Below, piece by piece: positions 16,601 to 24,692 of a stretch of 64,000 bases of DNA. The notes below the pieces were generated by a model that searched no databases, had not been told where the DNA came from, and saw only the letters and a list, made by a program, of their open reading frames with translations. The stretch is from contig NZ_FOEF01000028.1 in assembly GCF_900110575.1 (NCBI RefSeq), forward strand, positions 1 through 64,000. Reading direction: 5' to 3'. This DNA comes from Amycolatopsis saalfeldensis (GTDB lineage Bacteria > Actinomycetota > Actinomycetes > Mycobacteriales > Pseudonocardiaceae). The position numbers and the translations under genes are program-made. Numbering within the stretch: the first letter of the stretch is position 1; the number at the start of each line of letters is the position of its first letter.

Positions 16601-17096
16601 CGTGCGCACGCGAGGGGCTGCCGCGCTCGCCGCCGCGGCGATGAGCGCGCTTGCGGTAGGCGTGCCGACCGACGTGATCGACACGTCGCTGTTCACCCGG
16701 ATGACGCCGGTGCGCTGGTGGGAATACCCGGTACTCGCCCTGACCGCGGCACTGACCGGACTATGGGTGCTGATCCCGCGACCGAGTGGCGACGTCCGCG
16801 GGCGCGGAGGCGTACTCGGTGCCGTCACGGCGGCGGTGTTCGCGGTCGGCTGTCCGATCTGCAACAAGATCGTGGTCGGCCTGCTCGGCATTTCCGGCGC
16901 GCTCGGCATCTGGGCACCGGTTCAGCCGGTGCTCGCGGCGCTGTCCCTGGCCGCGTTGGCCGCAGCGGTCGTGCTCCGCTGGCGCCGGCGTTCGTGCACC
17001 GCGGAAACGTGTGCGGTCGACGTCACATCGGAGGCCAGCCCAGCCGGGCGAACACCGCCAGCATCCGGCCCATCAGCTGCGTCCAGCCTCCGGTAA
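16590..17096 (+). CDS. Small membrane protein with CPxC motif, unknown function
   Basis: 168 residues, ATG at 16590 overlapping the oxidase stop (coupled). Four hydrophobic helices are predicted. One carries VGCPICNKIVVGLLG, a CPxC thiol pair inside the membrane followed by a basic residue. Near the C-terminus are two more Cys (RRSCTAETCAV). The motif resembles membrane thiol/heme or metal-handling proteins, but I do not recognise a named family. Its 3' end overlaps the 3' end of ccdA on the opposite strand by 74 bp. Co-transcription with the multicopper oxidase suggests copper delivery or thiol protection of that enzyme (inference). Confidence 0.7.
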   Translation: MWSDVRTRGAAALAAAAMSALAVGVPTDVIDTSLFTRMTPVRWWEYPVLALTAALTGLWVLIPRPSGDVRGRGGVLGAVTAAVFAVGCPICNKIVVGLLGISGALGIWAPVQPVLAALSLAALAAAVVLRWRRRSCTAETCAVDVTSEASPAGRTPPASGPSAASSLR

Positions 17097-17757
17097 GCAT
17101 CGCGATCCCCATCGCGATCAGCAGGATGCCGCCGGTGATCTCGATCTTCCGGGTGTGCGCACGCAGCCACGCCAAGCCGCGCTGTCCTCGCGCGATTCCG
17201 ATGGCGACGAGCACGAACGGCACCCCGAGTCCGAGCGAGTAGGCCGCCAGCAGCAACGCACCGGTGCCGACCGTGGCGGTGCCGGCGGCGGTCGCGAGGA
17301 TCGACGCCAAGACCGGGCCCACACACGGCGTCCAGCCCAGCCCGAACGCCGCCCCGAGCACGACCGCGCCCGCCGGCCCACTGCGCACCCGGCGCAGGTC
17401 GAATCGCAATTCCCGGTGCAGCAACGGAATACGCACCGCGCCGAGGGAAACCAGGCCCATCGCGATCACCAGCACGCCGCCCGCGACGGAGAGGATCTGC
17501 CGGTGCTGCGCGAGCAACAGGCCGAACGCCGACGCGGTGGCTCCCAGTGCGACGAACACGATCGTGAAGCCCGCGATGAACAAAGCCGACGCAAGCCCGA
17601 CCCGGGGTTTGACGCGCAGACTGGTCACTGCCTCGCTTTCCCGGCCGAGCCCCGAAACGTAGGACACATACCCCGGCAACAGCGGCAGCGCGCAAGGCGA
17701 AGTAAAGGAAATGATCCCCGCGACGATCGCCAGGGACAACGACGCATACAGATCCAC
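17023..17757 (-). CDS. ccdA: CcdA-type thiol-disulfide transmembrane carrier
   Basis: 244 residues, six membrane helices, GTG start at 17757. The paired redox cysteines are in SPCALPLLPGY (first helix) and GWTPCVGPVL (fourth helix), the hallmark of CcdA/DsbD-beta. CcdA passes reducing equivalents from cytoplasmic thioredoxin across the membrane to keep apocytochrome c heme-binding cysteines reduced through CcmG/CcmH. It is divergent from the ccm operon. The dyad at 17817-17831 lies between the two and may control both. CcdA is classically partnered with System II (ResBC) in Gram-positives, but here it sits beside System I genes. Confidence 0.9.
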   Translation of the reverse strand: MDLYASLSLAIVAGIISFTSPCALPLLPGYVSYVSGLGRESEAVTSLRVKPRVGLASALFIAGFTIVFVALGATASAFGLLLAQHRQILSVAGGVLVIAMGLVSLGAVRIPLLHRELRFDLRRVRSGPAGAVVLGAAFGLGWTPCVGPVLASILATAAGTATVGTGALLLAAYSLGLGVPFVLVAIGIARGQRGLAWLRAHTRKIEITGGILLIAMGIAMLTGGWTQLMGRMLAVFARLGWPPM

Positions 17758-17816
17758 GAGTGAGAAATCCTGCCGATGGGGGCCGGACCCCGGTGGCGCA
17801 CCAGGGCTTGTAGTCT

Positions 17817-17831
17817 ACGAAGGATGATAGT
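17817..17831. promoter_or_regulatory. ACGA-N7-TAGT dyad at the ccmA start (putative BlaI-type operator), one mismatch
   Basis: ACGA at 17817-17820 and TAGT at 17828-17831, flanked by CT...AG so that symmetry continues outward. It overlaps the first possible ccmA start codon (ATG 17824-17826) and lies 60 bp from the divergent ccdA start. A repressor bound here would cover the transcription or translation start of the ccm operon. Confidence 0.5.
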
Positions 17832-18513
17832 AGAACAACGGGAGCCGGTGATCGCACTGACCGGGCTCGGCGTCGACGTCGGTCGCACGCCGGTCTTGCG
17901 CGCGCTTGACCTCCTGGTGCGCGCCGGCGAGGTCTACGGCATCCTTGGCCACAACGGCGCAGGGAAGAGCACTCTGCTTCGAGTGCTCGCCACTCTCCTG
18001 CACCCTGCCTGCGGCCAGGGCACGGTCCTCGGCGCCCGGCTGGGCAGCTCCGAAGTCCGCCGCGTCCGCGCTTCGATCGCTCTGGTCGGTCACCGCCCGG
18101 CCGCGCATCCGCACCTGACCCTGGAAGAAAACCTGCGCCACGTCGCCGCGCTGACCGGCCGCCCGGAATCCGCGGTCATGGCGGCGCTGGAAGTGGTCGG
18201 CCTGCGGCGAGCGGCGGGCCGCCGCGCCGATCGGTGCTCGCAGGGAATGCTGCGGCGTGCGGATCTGGCCCGGATCGTGGTGACCGAACCGGCGCTGCTG
18301 TTGCTCGACGAACCGCACGCCGGGCTCGACCGGGCGTCGTTCGGGTTGGTCGACCTGGTTGTCCAACGGGTCCGCGCCCGCGGCGGTGCCAGCGTCGTGG
18401 TGTCACACGACGCGCCGCGGATCTGGGCGCTGGCCGATCGGGTCGGGGAACTCGCCGACGGCGGTATCCTCGCACGCCACCGCCAGCCGGAGCCCGAGAG
18501 CGAGTGGCAGTGA
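17824..18513 (+). CDS. ccmA: Cytochrome c maturation ATPase CcmA
   Basis: 229 residues from ATG 17824. A GTG at 17848 with GGGAG just upstream is an equally credible start, because the ATG lies inside an operator-like dyad and has no spaced ribosome site (unless leaderless). Walker A is GHNGAGKST, the signature motif CSQGMLRR is atypical, and Walker B is ALLLLDEPHAGLD. CcmA powers release of heme-loaded CcmE from the CcmABCD complex. It starts a tightly packed System I operon whose genes mostly overlap by 4 bp. Orphan ABC ATPases can look alike; the neighbours settle the assignment. Confidence 0.9.
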   Translation: MIVEQREPVIALTGLGVDVGRTPVLRALDLLVRAGEVYGILGHNGAGKSTLLRVLATLLHPACGQGTVLGARLGSSEVRRVRASIALVGHRPAAHPHLTLEENLRHVAALTGRPESAVMAALEVVGLRRAAGRRADRCSQGMLRRADLARIVVTEPALLLLDEPHAGLDRASFGLVDLVVQRVRARGGASVVVSHDAPRIWALADRVGELADGGILARHRQPEPESEWQ

Positions 18514-19190
18514 GCACCGCAGCGCCCACTCCCCTTGGGCAGGCCCGGGGAATTGCCCGCACTGAGCTGCGCACCGAGACCCGCGCCGGCGAAGCACTGT
18601 GGATTATCACTCCGTTCGGCGCAGTCGCCCTTCTGCTCGCTCCCATGGCCATCGGGGCCGACCGGCCGCTGCTCGCGCAGCTGGGCTTGGGCATGTACTG
18701 GGTGGTCGTCCTGCTGTTCGGCGTCCTGGTCGCGCTGCGCCAGACGACCACCGACTCCCCGGCCCACCTGGCCATGCTCCGGCTGACCGGCATCCCGGCG
18801 GCGGCACGGCTCGCCGGCCGGGCCGCCGCCACCACAGTCCTGCTGCTCGGATTCGAGGCCGTCCTGCTCCCGGTGATGCTCGCCCTGTACCAGCCGGATC
18901 TCGCGGGCTGGCCGTGGCTGGCCGCCGCACTGCCGCTGACGGCGACCGGGCTGGCCGCGCTCGGGACCCTCGCGGGCGCGCTCGTCCAGGGCATGGCCGG
19001 GAAGAGCACGCTCGGCCCGCTGCTCGTCTGCCCGCTCGCGCTGCCGATGCTGCTCGGCTCGACCGAACTCGTGACCGCCGCCGGATACGGCCGGGTGCCC
19101 TGGCTGTGGTTGCTGCTACTCGTCACCGTCGCGGCGATCGGCTGGCTCGCGCTGACCATCGGCGCCAACGCGTTGGAGGAATCATCGTGA
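18510..19190 (+). CDS. ccmB: Heme exporter membrane protein CcmB
   Basis: 226 residues from a GTG at 18510 that overlaps the ccmA stop (GTGA); a GTG at 18504 is an alternative. Six membrane helices are predicted, the usual CcmB size. The first soluble segment is R.ELRTETRAGEAL, followed by FG..ALLLAPMAIG, as in CcmB. The pattern LVCPLALPMLLGSTELV near the end is characteristic. CcmB pairs with CcmA as the ABC permease of the heme-handling complex. Confidence 0.88.
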   Translation: MSTAAPTPLGQARGIARTELRTETRAGEALWIITPFGAVALLLAPMAIGADRPLLAQLGLGMYWVVVLLFGVLVALRQTTTDSPAHLAMLRLTGIPAAARLAGRAAATTVLLLGFEAVLLPVMLALYQPDLAGWPWLAAALPLTATGLAALGTLAGALVQGMAGKSTLGPLLVCPLALPMLLGSTELVTAAGYGRVPWLWLLLLVTVAAIGWLALTIGANALEESS

Positions 19191-19918
19191 ATCTGTTCGG
19201 ACGGTGGCTCCCGACCGCCACGATCACCCTGCTCGCGGCCGGGCTCGCCGGAGCCGTTCTCGCGCCCCCGGACCGTATTCAGGGGGATTACCAGCGGCTG
19301 ATGTACGTGCACGTGCCGACCGCATGGGCGGCCTACCTGTCGTTCGGCCTCACCGGCCTGGCGAGCGCCGGGTGGCTCTGGCGGCGCCGCCCCGGGCTCG
19401 ACCGTCTCGCCGCGGCGAGCGCCGAACTGGGCGTGCTGTTCACCGGCCTGACGATCGTGCTGGGCTCGTGGTGGGGCAAACCGGTCTGGGGCGTGTGGTG
19501 GACCTGGGACCCCCGGCTGGTCACCACCGCGCTGATGTTCTTCGTCTACCTGGGTTACCTGGCCCTGCGGCGGGCGACCCTCGATCCCATCGCCCGGGCG
19601 CGGCGAGCCGCGGTGCTCGGGGTCGTCGCGGTCGTCCAGGTGCCGATCGTGCACATGTCCGTCGTCTGGTGGCGGGCACTGCACCAGCCGCCGACCTTGC
19701 TGAAACCCGGCGATCCCACCATCGACCACCGGATGCTCGCGGTCCTGCTACTCAATGTGCTCGCCTACACCGTATTGGCGGGAATGCTGCTGCGCGCCAG
19801 GCTCCGGCTGGCTGCGCTCGAAGACGACCTGGCCGCGGCGCGGGCCGGCGAGGACCGCGAACTCGCGGGCGGCTTCATCGCCGCACCGCAGTTGGAAGGA
19901 CAGGTACGCGATGTCTGA
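19187..19918 (+). CDS. ccmC: Heme transporter CcmC
   Basis: 243 residues, GTG at 19187 overlapping the ccmB stop and preceded by GGAGGA. It has six helices. The tryptophan-rich WWD domain is present (WGKPVWGVWWTWDPRL), flanked by His in MYVHVPTAW and VPIVHMSVVWW that should ligate heme. CcmC loads heme onto CcmE in System I. The frame continues upstream through ccmB only as an overlapping shadow. Confidence 0.93.
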   Translation: MNLFGRWLPTATITLLAAGLAGAVLAPPDRIQGDYQRLMYVHVPTAWAAYLSFGLTGLASAGWLWRRRPGLDRLAAASAELGVLFTGLTIVLGSWWGKPVWGVWWTWDPRLVTTALMFFVYLGYLALRRATLDPIARARRAAVLGVVAVVQVPIVHMSVVWWRALHQPPTLLKPGDPTIDHRMLAVLLLNVLAYTVLAGMLLRARLRLAALEDDLAAARAGEDRELAGGFIAAPQLEGQVRDV

Positions 19919-20030
19919 ATGGGCCTGGGTGGCGATCGGTTTTGTCATCACGTTCGCGACGCTCGCGGGGTACACGTTCCGACTCCGCCGACGGGCGGAA
20001 GCGATCCGCCAGGAACGGGAACAACGGTGA
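19911..20030 (+). CDS. ccmD: Cytochrome c maturation small subunit CcmD
   Basis: 39 residues, ATG at 19911 overlapping the end of ccmC. One membrane helix (WVAIGFVITFATLAGYTF) precedes a highly basic tail (RLRRRAEAIRQERE), exactly the architecture of CcmD. It lies between ccmC and ccmE as in proteobacterial operons. CcmD holds CcmE to CcmABC and is needed for release of holo-CcmE. Confidence 0.82.
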   Translation: MSEWAWVAIGFVITFATLAGYTFRLRRRAEAIRQEREQR

Positions 20031-20461
20031 AGCGGTACCGCCTGCTGGCCGTCTCCGGCATCGGCATCGTCGCCGTTCTGGTCGGCGTGCTCCTGTTCGG
20101 CAATCTCAACGGCAACCTCGTCTACTACCTGACCCCGGCCGAGGCGATCGCGAAGCACGCCGACTACCCGGACGGACGTCGGTTCCAGCTCGGCGGTTTT
20201 GTCGAACCGGGCAGCGTCACACACACCCCAGAGGGGCTGCGATTCGTCGTGTCCTCCGACGTGAAGCCCGGCGGCCCGGCCATCGCTGTCCTGCACACCG
20301 GACCGCTTGCGCAGCTGTTCCAGCCGGGCATCGGGGTCATCGTAGAGGGCTCCTGGCGCGGCAAGGACTTCGTCTCCGACACGATGATCGTCAAACACGA
20401 CGCGAACTACCGGCCCCCGGCGAGCAAACCCTCGTCCTCCCCCGGGGGTGATCCGCGGTGA
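20027..20461 (+). CDS. ccmE: Heme chaperone CcmE (His-type)
   Basis: 144 residues from GTG at 20027 (overlaps the ccmD stop). An N-terminal membrane anchor at about residues 6-24 is followed by an OB-fold domain. The covalent heme-binding motif is VKHDANYRPP, i.e. His-x3-Tyr as in E. coli CcmE, not the Cys-x3-Tyr variant seen in some archaea and other lineages. A Pro/Ser tail ends the protein. CcmE carries heme covalently from CcmC to CcmF/CcmH. Confidence 0.93.
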   Translation: MKRYRLLAVSGIGIVAVLVGVLLFGNLNGNLVYYLTPAEAIAKHADYPDGRRFQLGGFVEPGSVTHTPEGLRFVVSSDVKPGGPAIAVLHTGPLAQLFQPGIGVIVEGSWRGKDFVSDTMIVKHDANYRPPASKPSSSPGGDPR

Positions 20462-22431
20462 CCGCCGTGCTCCCTGCCGCGGGCTGGGGCGGTGCCCTCC
20501 TCGGCCTCGCCGCCTCCCTGGTGCTCGTCTGGTACGGATTCCGCGCCCAGGCGCGGCCCGGCTCGATTCGCCTCGGCCAGCTCCGCGCCGCCACCATGGT
20601 GGTGCTCGGCGGTGCGGTCCTCTCGATGGCGGCGCTCGAAACGGCGCTGCTCACCGACGACTTCGCGATGTCCTATGTCGCGGAAACCCACTCGCGGGCG
20701 ACGCCGCTGCTGTTCACGATCACCAGCGCCTGGTCGGCGCTCGGCGGCAGCATCGTCCTCTGGGCGCTGCTGCTCGCCGGCTTCGTCTTCGCCGCCTGCC
20801 GCAAGGTCCGCGACGCCGGCGACCGGCTGGGCACCGGTGCTCTCGGGTTCATGGGCCTCGTCGCCGCGTTCTTCTTCGGCCTGGTGACCACGGTCGCCAA
20901 CCCGTTCCGGATCCTGCCGAATCCTCCCGCGGACGGTCCGGGCCCGAATCCCTTGCTGCGCAACGACATCATGGTGGCGATCCATCCCCCGCTGCTCTAC
21001 CTCGGGTTCGTCGGGTTCACCGTGTCCTTCGCCTACGCCATGTCGGCGCTGCTCATCCGTCGCGGCGGGACCGACTGGCTGGTGCGGACCCGGCGCGCCA
21101 ACCTGGTGGCCTGGACGTTCCTCACCGCCGGGGTCGTCGTGGGCGCGTGGTGGTCCTACGAGGTGCTGGGCTGGGGCGGGTACTGGGCATGGGACCCGGT
21201 CGAGAACGCGGCCCTGATCCCGTGGCTCGTGGCGACCGCGTTCATCCACTCGGCAGTCGTGCAAGTCAAGCGCGGAACGCTGCAGGCGTGGAATTTCGTG
21301 CTGGCGCTGGCCACCTTCGCGCTGACGATCCTGGGCACGTTCCTCACCCGGTCCTCAGTCGTGGCATCGGTCCACTCGTTCACCCAGTCCGGAGTCGGGC
21401 CCGCGCTGCTGGGCTTCTTCGTGCTCGTCCTCGCCGGCGGCTTCACGCTCTTCGCTCTGCGCGGCGAAGCCGTCGCATCCCGGACGCGGTCGCTGCGGCT
21501 CGCCAGCCGCGAGGGCGTCTTCCTGATCAACAACCTGGTGCTCTGCCTGTTCGCGTTCATCGTGCTGCTCGGCACGGTGTATCCGGTCTTCGTCGAAGCG
21601 TTCACCGGAGACCAGGTGTCCGTCGGACGGCCGTTCTTCGACCGGATGGCCGTCCCGCTGTCCTTCGCGCTGTTGCTCGCGATGGGTGCCGGGCCGTTCA
21701 CCCCCTACCGCTGGGCCTCGGCGGCTGTGCTGTGGACCCGGCTGCGATGGCCGTTGCTGCTCGGCAGCGCGGCCGCGGCCGCCGTGGCCCTCGCGGGAAT
21801 CCACTCGGTCGGCGTCGTAGCGGTGGTCTTGCTTGCCACGACGATCGTCGCGGCCAGCATCCGGCATCTCGTGGTCAGTGCACCGAGCAAGCGTCCCTCC
21901 GGGCTCTGGCGGCTGGTGTCGGGCCAGCGGGCGTACTGGGGCGGGCAGGTGGCCCACATCGGTGTCGCCGTCGCCGCGGTGGCCATCTCCGTCGCCGGAG
22001 CGACCGCGACCCGCGCCACCGCCACCCTCACGCCGGGCGCCACCGCGGAGTTCGCCAGTTACACGGTCACGTTCGTCGCCAGCGAACAACACGACGAGCC
22101 TGACCGCACCCAGCGGGACGCGCACCTCGAGTTCCGCGCGGACGGCAGGCTCGCCTGGACCGCGGAACCCAAACTGGAAACCTTCGCCAACCAGCCGCAG
22201 GCGGTCGGCACCCCCGACGTGTGGAGCACCTCGGGCCGGGACGTCTACGTCGCGCTGGCACAGCTCACGCCGGGCAGCGTCACCGTGAACCTCTACCGCT
22301 ACCCGCTGATGTCCTGGCTGTGGGCGGGCGGCTTCCTCATGGCCGCGGGCGGTCTCTGGGCGCTCAGCGAACGACGAAGGCGGCGACCGAGCGAGATCGC
22401 GCCGGCGGAGGAAGCGGCAAGCCATGCGTAA
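20458..22431 (+). CDS. ccmF: Cytochrome c heme lyase CcmF
   Basis: 657 residues, GTG at 20458 overlapping the ccmE stop, about 14-15 membrane helices. The WWD domain reads WGGYWAWDPVENAALIPWL. Flanking His residues occur in AIHPPLLYLGFVGF, FIHSAVVQ and VASVHSFTQ. CcmF is the synthetase that attaches heme to the CXXCH motif of apocytochromes in System I. The length fits the family (about 640-680). Confidence 0.94.
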   Translation: MTAVLPAAGWGGALLGLAASLVLVWYGFRAQARPGSIRLGQLRAATMVVLGGAVLSMAALETALLTDDFAMSYVAETHSRATPLLFTITSAWSALGGSIVLWALLLAGFVFAACRKVRDAGDRLGTGALGFMGLVAAFFFGLVTTVANPFRILPNPPADGPGPNPLLRNDIMVAIHPPLLYLGFVGFTVSFAYAMSALLIRRGGTDWLVRTRRANLVAWTFLTAGVVVGAWWSYEVLGWGGYWAWDPVENAALIPWLVATAFIHSAVVQVKRGTLQAWNFVLALATFALTILGTFLTRSSVVASVHSFTQSGVGPALLGFFVLVLAGGFTLFALRGEAVASRTRSLRLASREGVFLINNLVLCLFAFIVLLGTVYPVFVEAFTGDQVSVGRPFFDRMAVPLSFALLLAMGAGPFTPYRWASAAVLWTRLRWPLLLGSAAAAAVALAGIHSVGVVAVVLLATTIVAASIRHLVVSAPSKRPSGLWRLVSGQRAYWGGQVAHIGVAVAAVAISVAGATATRATATLTPGATAEFASYTVTFVASEQHDEPDRTQRDAHLEFRADGRLAWTAEPKLETFANQPQAVGTPDVWSTSGRDVYVALAQLTPGSVTVNLYRYPLMSWLWAGGFLMAAGGLWALSERRRRRPSEIAPAEEAASHA

Positions 22432-22894
22432 GAACCTGCTCGCACTCGCCGGGATCCTCGTCCTGCTCGGCGTCGCCGCCAGCCTGCTCCTGGTCACCGG
22501 CGGCGAGCCCGTCGACCGGGCGCACGAGCTGGACCAGCGTCTGCGCTGCCCGGTGTGCAAGAGCGTGTCCATCGCCGAATCACCGTCGGAAACCGCGACC
22601 GCGATGCGGCAAGCCGTCCAGGACCAGGTCGCGGACGGGCGCGACGACGACCAGATCCTGGGCTTCTTCCGGGCGCGCTATGGCGACTGGGTACTGCTGG
22701 ACCCGCCCGCGCGCGGGCGCACGCTCTGGGTGTGGCTGCTGCCCGCCCTGGGGATGCTCGGCGGGCTGCTCGTGCTGACCGGTCTCTTCCGCCGACGACG
22801 GGAGGCACCGCCGCTGGCCGAGGAGGACCGCGCGCGGGTCGAAGTCGCCCTCCGGAAGGCGCGCGAGCACGGCGGCAGCGAGGAGCCAGCATGA
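22424..22894 (+). CDS. ccmH: Apocytochrome c thioredoxin-like factor CcmH
   Basis: 156 residues, ATG at 22424 overlapping ccmF. An N-terminal signal anchor precedes RLRCPVCKSVSIAES, the LRCxxC redox motif of CcmH/CycL. ARYGDWVLLDPP follows, then a second helix and a charged tail. CcmH reduces the disulfide of apocytochrome c, taking electrons from CcmG/CcdA, and presents it to CcmF. The fused CcmI/TPR part seen in E. coli is absent. The next gene may supply it. Confidence 0.92.
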   Translation: MRKNLLALAGILVLLGVAASLLLVTGGEPVDRAHELDQRLRCPVCKSVSIAESPSETATAMRQAVQDQVADGRDDDQILGFFRARYGDWVLLDPPARGRTLWVWLLPALGMLGGLLVLTGLFRRRREAPPLAEEDRARVEVALRKAREHGGSEEPA

Positions 22895-23436
22895 CTGCGG
22901 CCGAGGAACGCGACCAGGCGCTGGGCGACATTCTCGCGCTGGAAGCCCAAGTCAAGGCCGGGGAGATCCCGCCGGAGGTCGGACGGCGTCTCCGTGCCGA
23001 GTACGAGCAGACCGCCGCCTCCGCGATCAGACGCCTCGAGGAGACCGCTCGGCAACCGGCTCGGCGACCCCGCGAACGCGGCTCACGAACGCGGACCGCC
23101 GCCTACCTCGTCACCGTGGCTGTAGCGGGGATCGCCGCCGCGGTGGTGCTCCCCGCCGCGGTGCAGCAACGCCCGCAGAACGGGTTCATCACCGGCAATG
23201 AGGTCGTGCCGGTCCCCAGGTCGTCGGCGGCTCCGCTCCCGTCCGGCACCGGAGCCGCCGCAACCGCGCTGTGGATGAAGGCGAACCTGCAACTGTTCGC
23301 CCAGAACGACCCGGCGGCGGCGCTGGAAACTCTGGACCAGCTCCGGCAACAGCCCGGCCTGCCGGCCCGGACGAGGCAGGACGTCGACACCATGATCGCC
23401 ACTGCCCGGCGCGAACTCGCGAAGGAGGGACGATGA
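22891..23436 (+). CDS. CcmI-like (TPR-type) cytochrome c maturation protein
   Basis: 181 residues, ATG at 22891 overlapping the ccmH stop. Residues 1-60 are charged and helical (RDQALGDILALEAQVKAGEI, RRLRAEYEQTA). A single helix follows at about 70-90, then an exported part that ends in a TPR-like pair (ALWMKANLQLFAQNDPAAALETLDQLRQQ). This matches the arrangement of short CcmI/CycH proteins, which hold the C-terminus of apocytochrome c. Position between ccmH and ccmG supports it. The sequence match is weak, so I leave the symbol empty. Confidence 0.65.
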   Translation: MTAAEERDQALGDILALEAQVKAGEIPPEVGRRLRAEYEQTAASAIRRLEETARQPARRPRERGSRTRTAAYLVTVAVAGIAAAVVLPAAVQQRPQNGFITGNEVVPVPRSSAAPLPSGTGAAATALWMKANLQLFAQNDPAAALETLDQLRQQPGLPARTRQDVDTMIATARRELAKEGR

Positions 23437-24065
23437 GCGCTTCCCCGGAAACCGACGCCCCCACGAGCACCATGCGCTGGCTGCGCTGGGCGGCTCTCGC
23501 CGTCGCGGTCGCCGCAGTGGCCCTCGGCGTGATCATCGGCACCCGCGTCGACGACGACCCGAACCTGGTCGACACCCCGCTGATCGGCAAGCCCGCACCG
23601 GACCTCACGCTGCCCTACCTGGAACGCGGCAGCGACCTCGCGGTGAAGTCGTTGCGCGGCCAGGTGGTCGTCGTCAACTTCTGGGCATCGTGGTGCGTCC
23701 CCTGCCGCGAAGAACAGCCGATTTTGACCGCGGCCGCCGACGCTTACCGCAACTCCGGCGTCACGTTCGTGGGCGTCAGCTACCAGGACCAGCGCAACAG
23801 CGCGGTCGGCTTCCTCAACGAGCTCGGCCGGGGCGAGAGCTACCATTACGTCACCGACCCCGGATCGCGCGCTGCCATGGAATTCGGCATCTACGGCATC
23901 CCCGAGACGTTCTTCCTCGACCGCAACGGCACGATCGTCGCGAAGATCACCGGCCCCGCCGACCCGGCATTGCTGGCCTCGACGCTCGACGACATCGTCG
24001 CCGGCCGCCCGCCTCGGTCTCGCACCGACGGCTCCGTCCAGCGGGCGCCCGAGCAAGGCCGATGA
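23433..24065 (+). CDS. ccmG: CcmG/ResA-type membrane-anchored thioredoxin
   Basis: 210 residues, ATG at 23433 overlapping the previous stop. A membrane anchor lies at about residues 17-40 and a TlpA/ResA thioredoxin fold at about 55-190. The active site is WASWCVPCREE, and the cis-Pro loop is GIYGIPETFFLD, as in CcmG. It passes electrons from CcdA to CcmH and apocytochrome c. It ends the ccm operon; the following gene is on the other strand, its stop 10 bp away. Confidence 0.9.
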   Translation: MSASPETDAPTSTMRWLRWAALAVAVAAVALGVIIGTRVDDDPNLVDTPLIGKPAPDLTLPYLERGSDLAVKSLRGQVVVVNFWASWCVPCREEQPILTAAADAYRNSGVTFVGVSYQDQRNSAVGFLNELGRGESYHYVTDPGSRAAMEFGIYGIPETFFLDRNGTIVAKITGPADPALLASTLDDIVAGRPPRSRTDGSVQRAPEQGR

Positions 24066-24074
24066 CGAACCGGA

Positions 24075-24480
24075 TCAGCTCGATTCAGGGTCCAGCACGG
24101 CGGTGTTGGCGAGCGTGAAAGCCGGCATCCCGGCCGACACGAGCCGATCGGGCGCGGCGCCAAGCACGAATTCCAGCAGGTACAGCAGGACAACCGTTAT
24201 CGCGAGACTCAGATGAACGAGGGTCCCGGTACTTCGCGATCCTTGGAGAAGTCGGCAGACCGTCCACTAACCCAGCGAACGCGGCCACCGCGACGCCGAG
24301 CCCGAGCAACCACGTCGAGGCAGTGGCGAACTCCCGAGGGTCGCGTGCATGGCCCGCCACAGCGAACACCGCGCTTGCCAGCCTGCATCCGATCGGGACC
24401 GACACCAAAACCGGGTGCAGGCGCACCCGCGACCGGACCCGGACCCGGACCGGGTCGGGTGTCTCGGCAGGCTCCGTCAT
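24075..24480 (-). pseudogene. DUF2231-family membrane protein, frameshifted
   Basis: Two minus-strand frames join into one DUF2231-like protein. The first part (from ATG 24480) reads RVRLHPVLVSVPIG, then LLGLGVAVAAFAGLVDGLP. The second part, in another frame, reads GTLVHLSLAITVVLLYLLEF and ends ANTAVLDPESS before a stop at 24075-24077. Total length 406 bases is 135 codons plus one, so a single extra base near 24225-24232 (run ACCGGG on the minus strand) breaks it. DUF2231 proteins are small membrane proteins of unknown, possibly redox-linked, role. It is a recent pseudogene or a sequencing error. Confidence 0.6.
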
Positions 24481-24582
24481 CGCTGCGCCCGGGCGCACTC
24501 GCGGCTCCGTACCGGAGCGGGCCGCCGGCTCCGGTACGGCGGGTTCGGACTCCCTAGCGACGCATCCGCACCCGCCACTCCA

Positions 24583-24610
24583 GGATGAGGTCCGCCAACG
24601 GACCTCATCC
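24583..24610. terminator. Hairpin, 12-bp perfect stem
   Basis: GGATGAGGTCCG (24583-24594), loop CCAA, exact complement 24599-24610. It lacks a T-run, as is common for actinomycete terminators. It could insulate the DUF2231 region from the vanZ-like gene. It sits seven bases from the next dyad. Confidence 0.55.
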
Positions 24611-24616
24611 GTCAAT

Positions 24617-24631
24617 ACTATTGACCATAGT
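24617..24631. promoter_or_regulatory. ACTA-N7-TAGT dyad (putative BlaI-type operator), exact
   Basis: ACTA at 24617-24620, TAGT at 24628-24631, within a longer ATACTATTG...ATAGTA. The symmetry reaches two bases further on each side (AT..GT). It lies 61 bp before the vanZ-like start at 24693. Confidence 0.65.
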
Positions 24632-24692
24632 ACAACGGTAGCGACCGTGCCACGCCTTCGGCGACGGCGCCGAACCGGAACGAGGAGCACAC

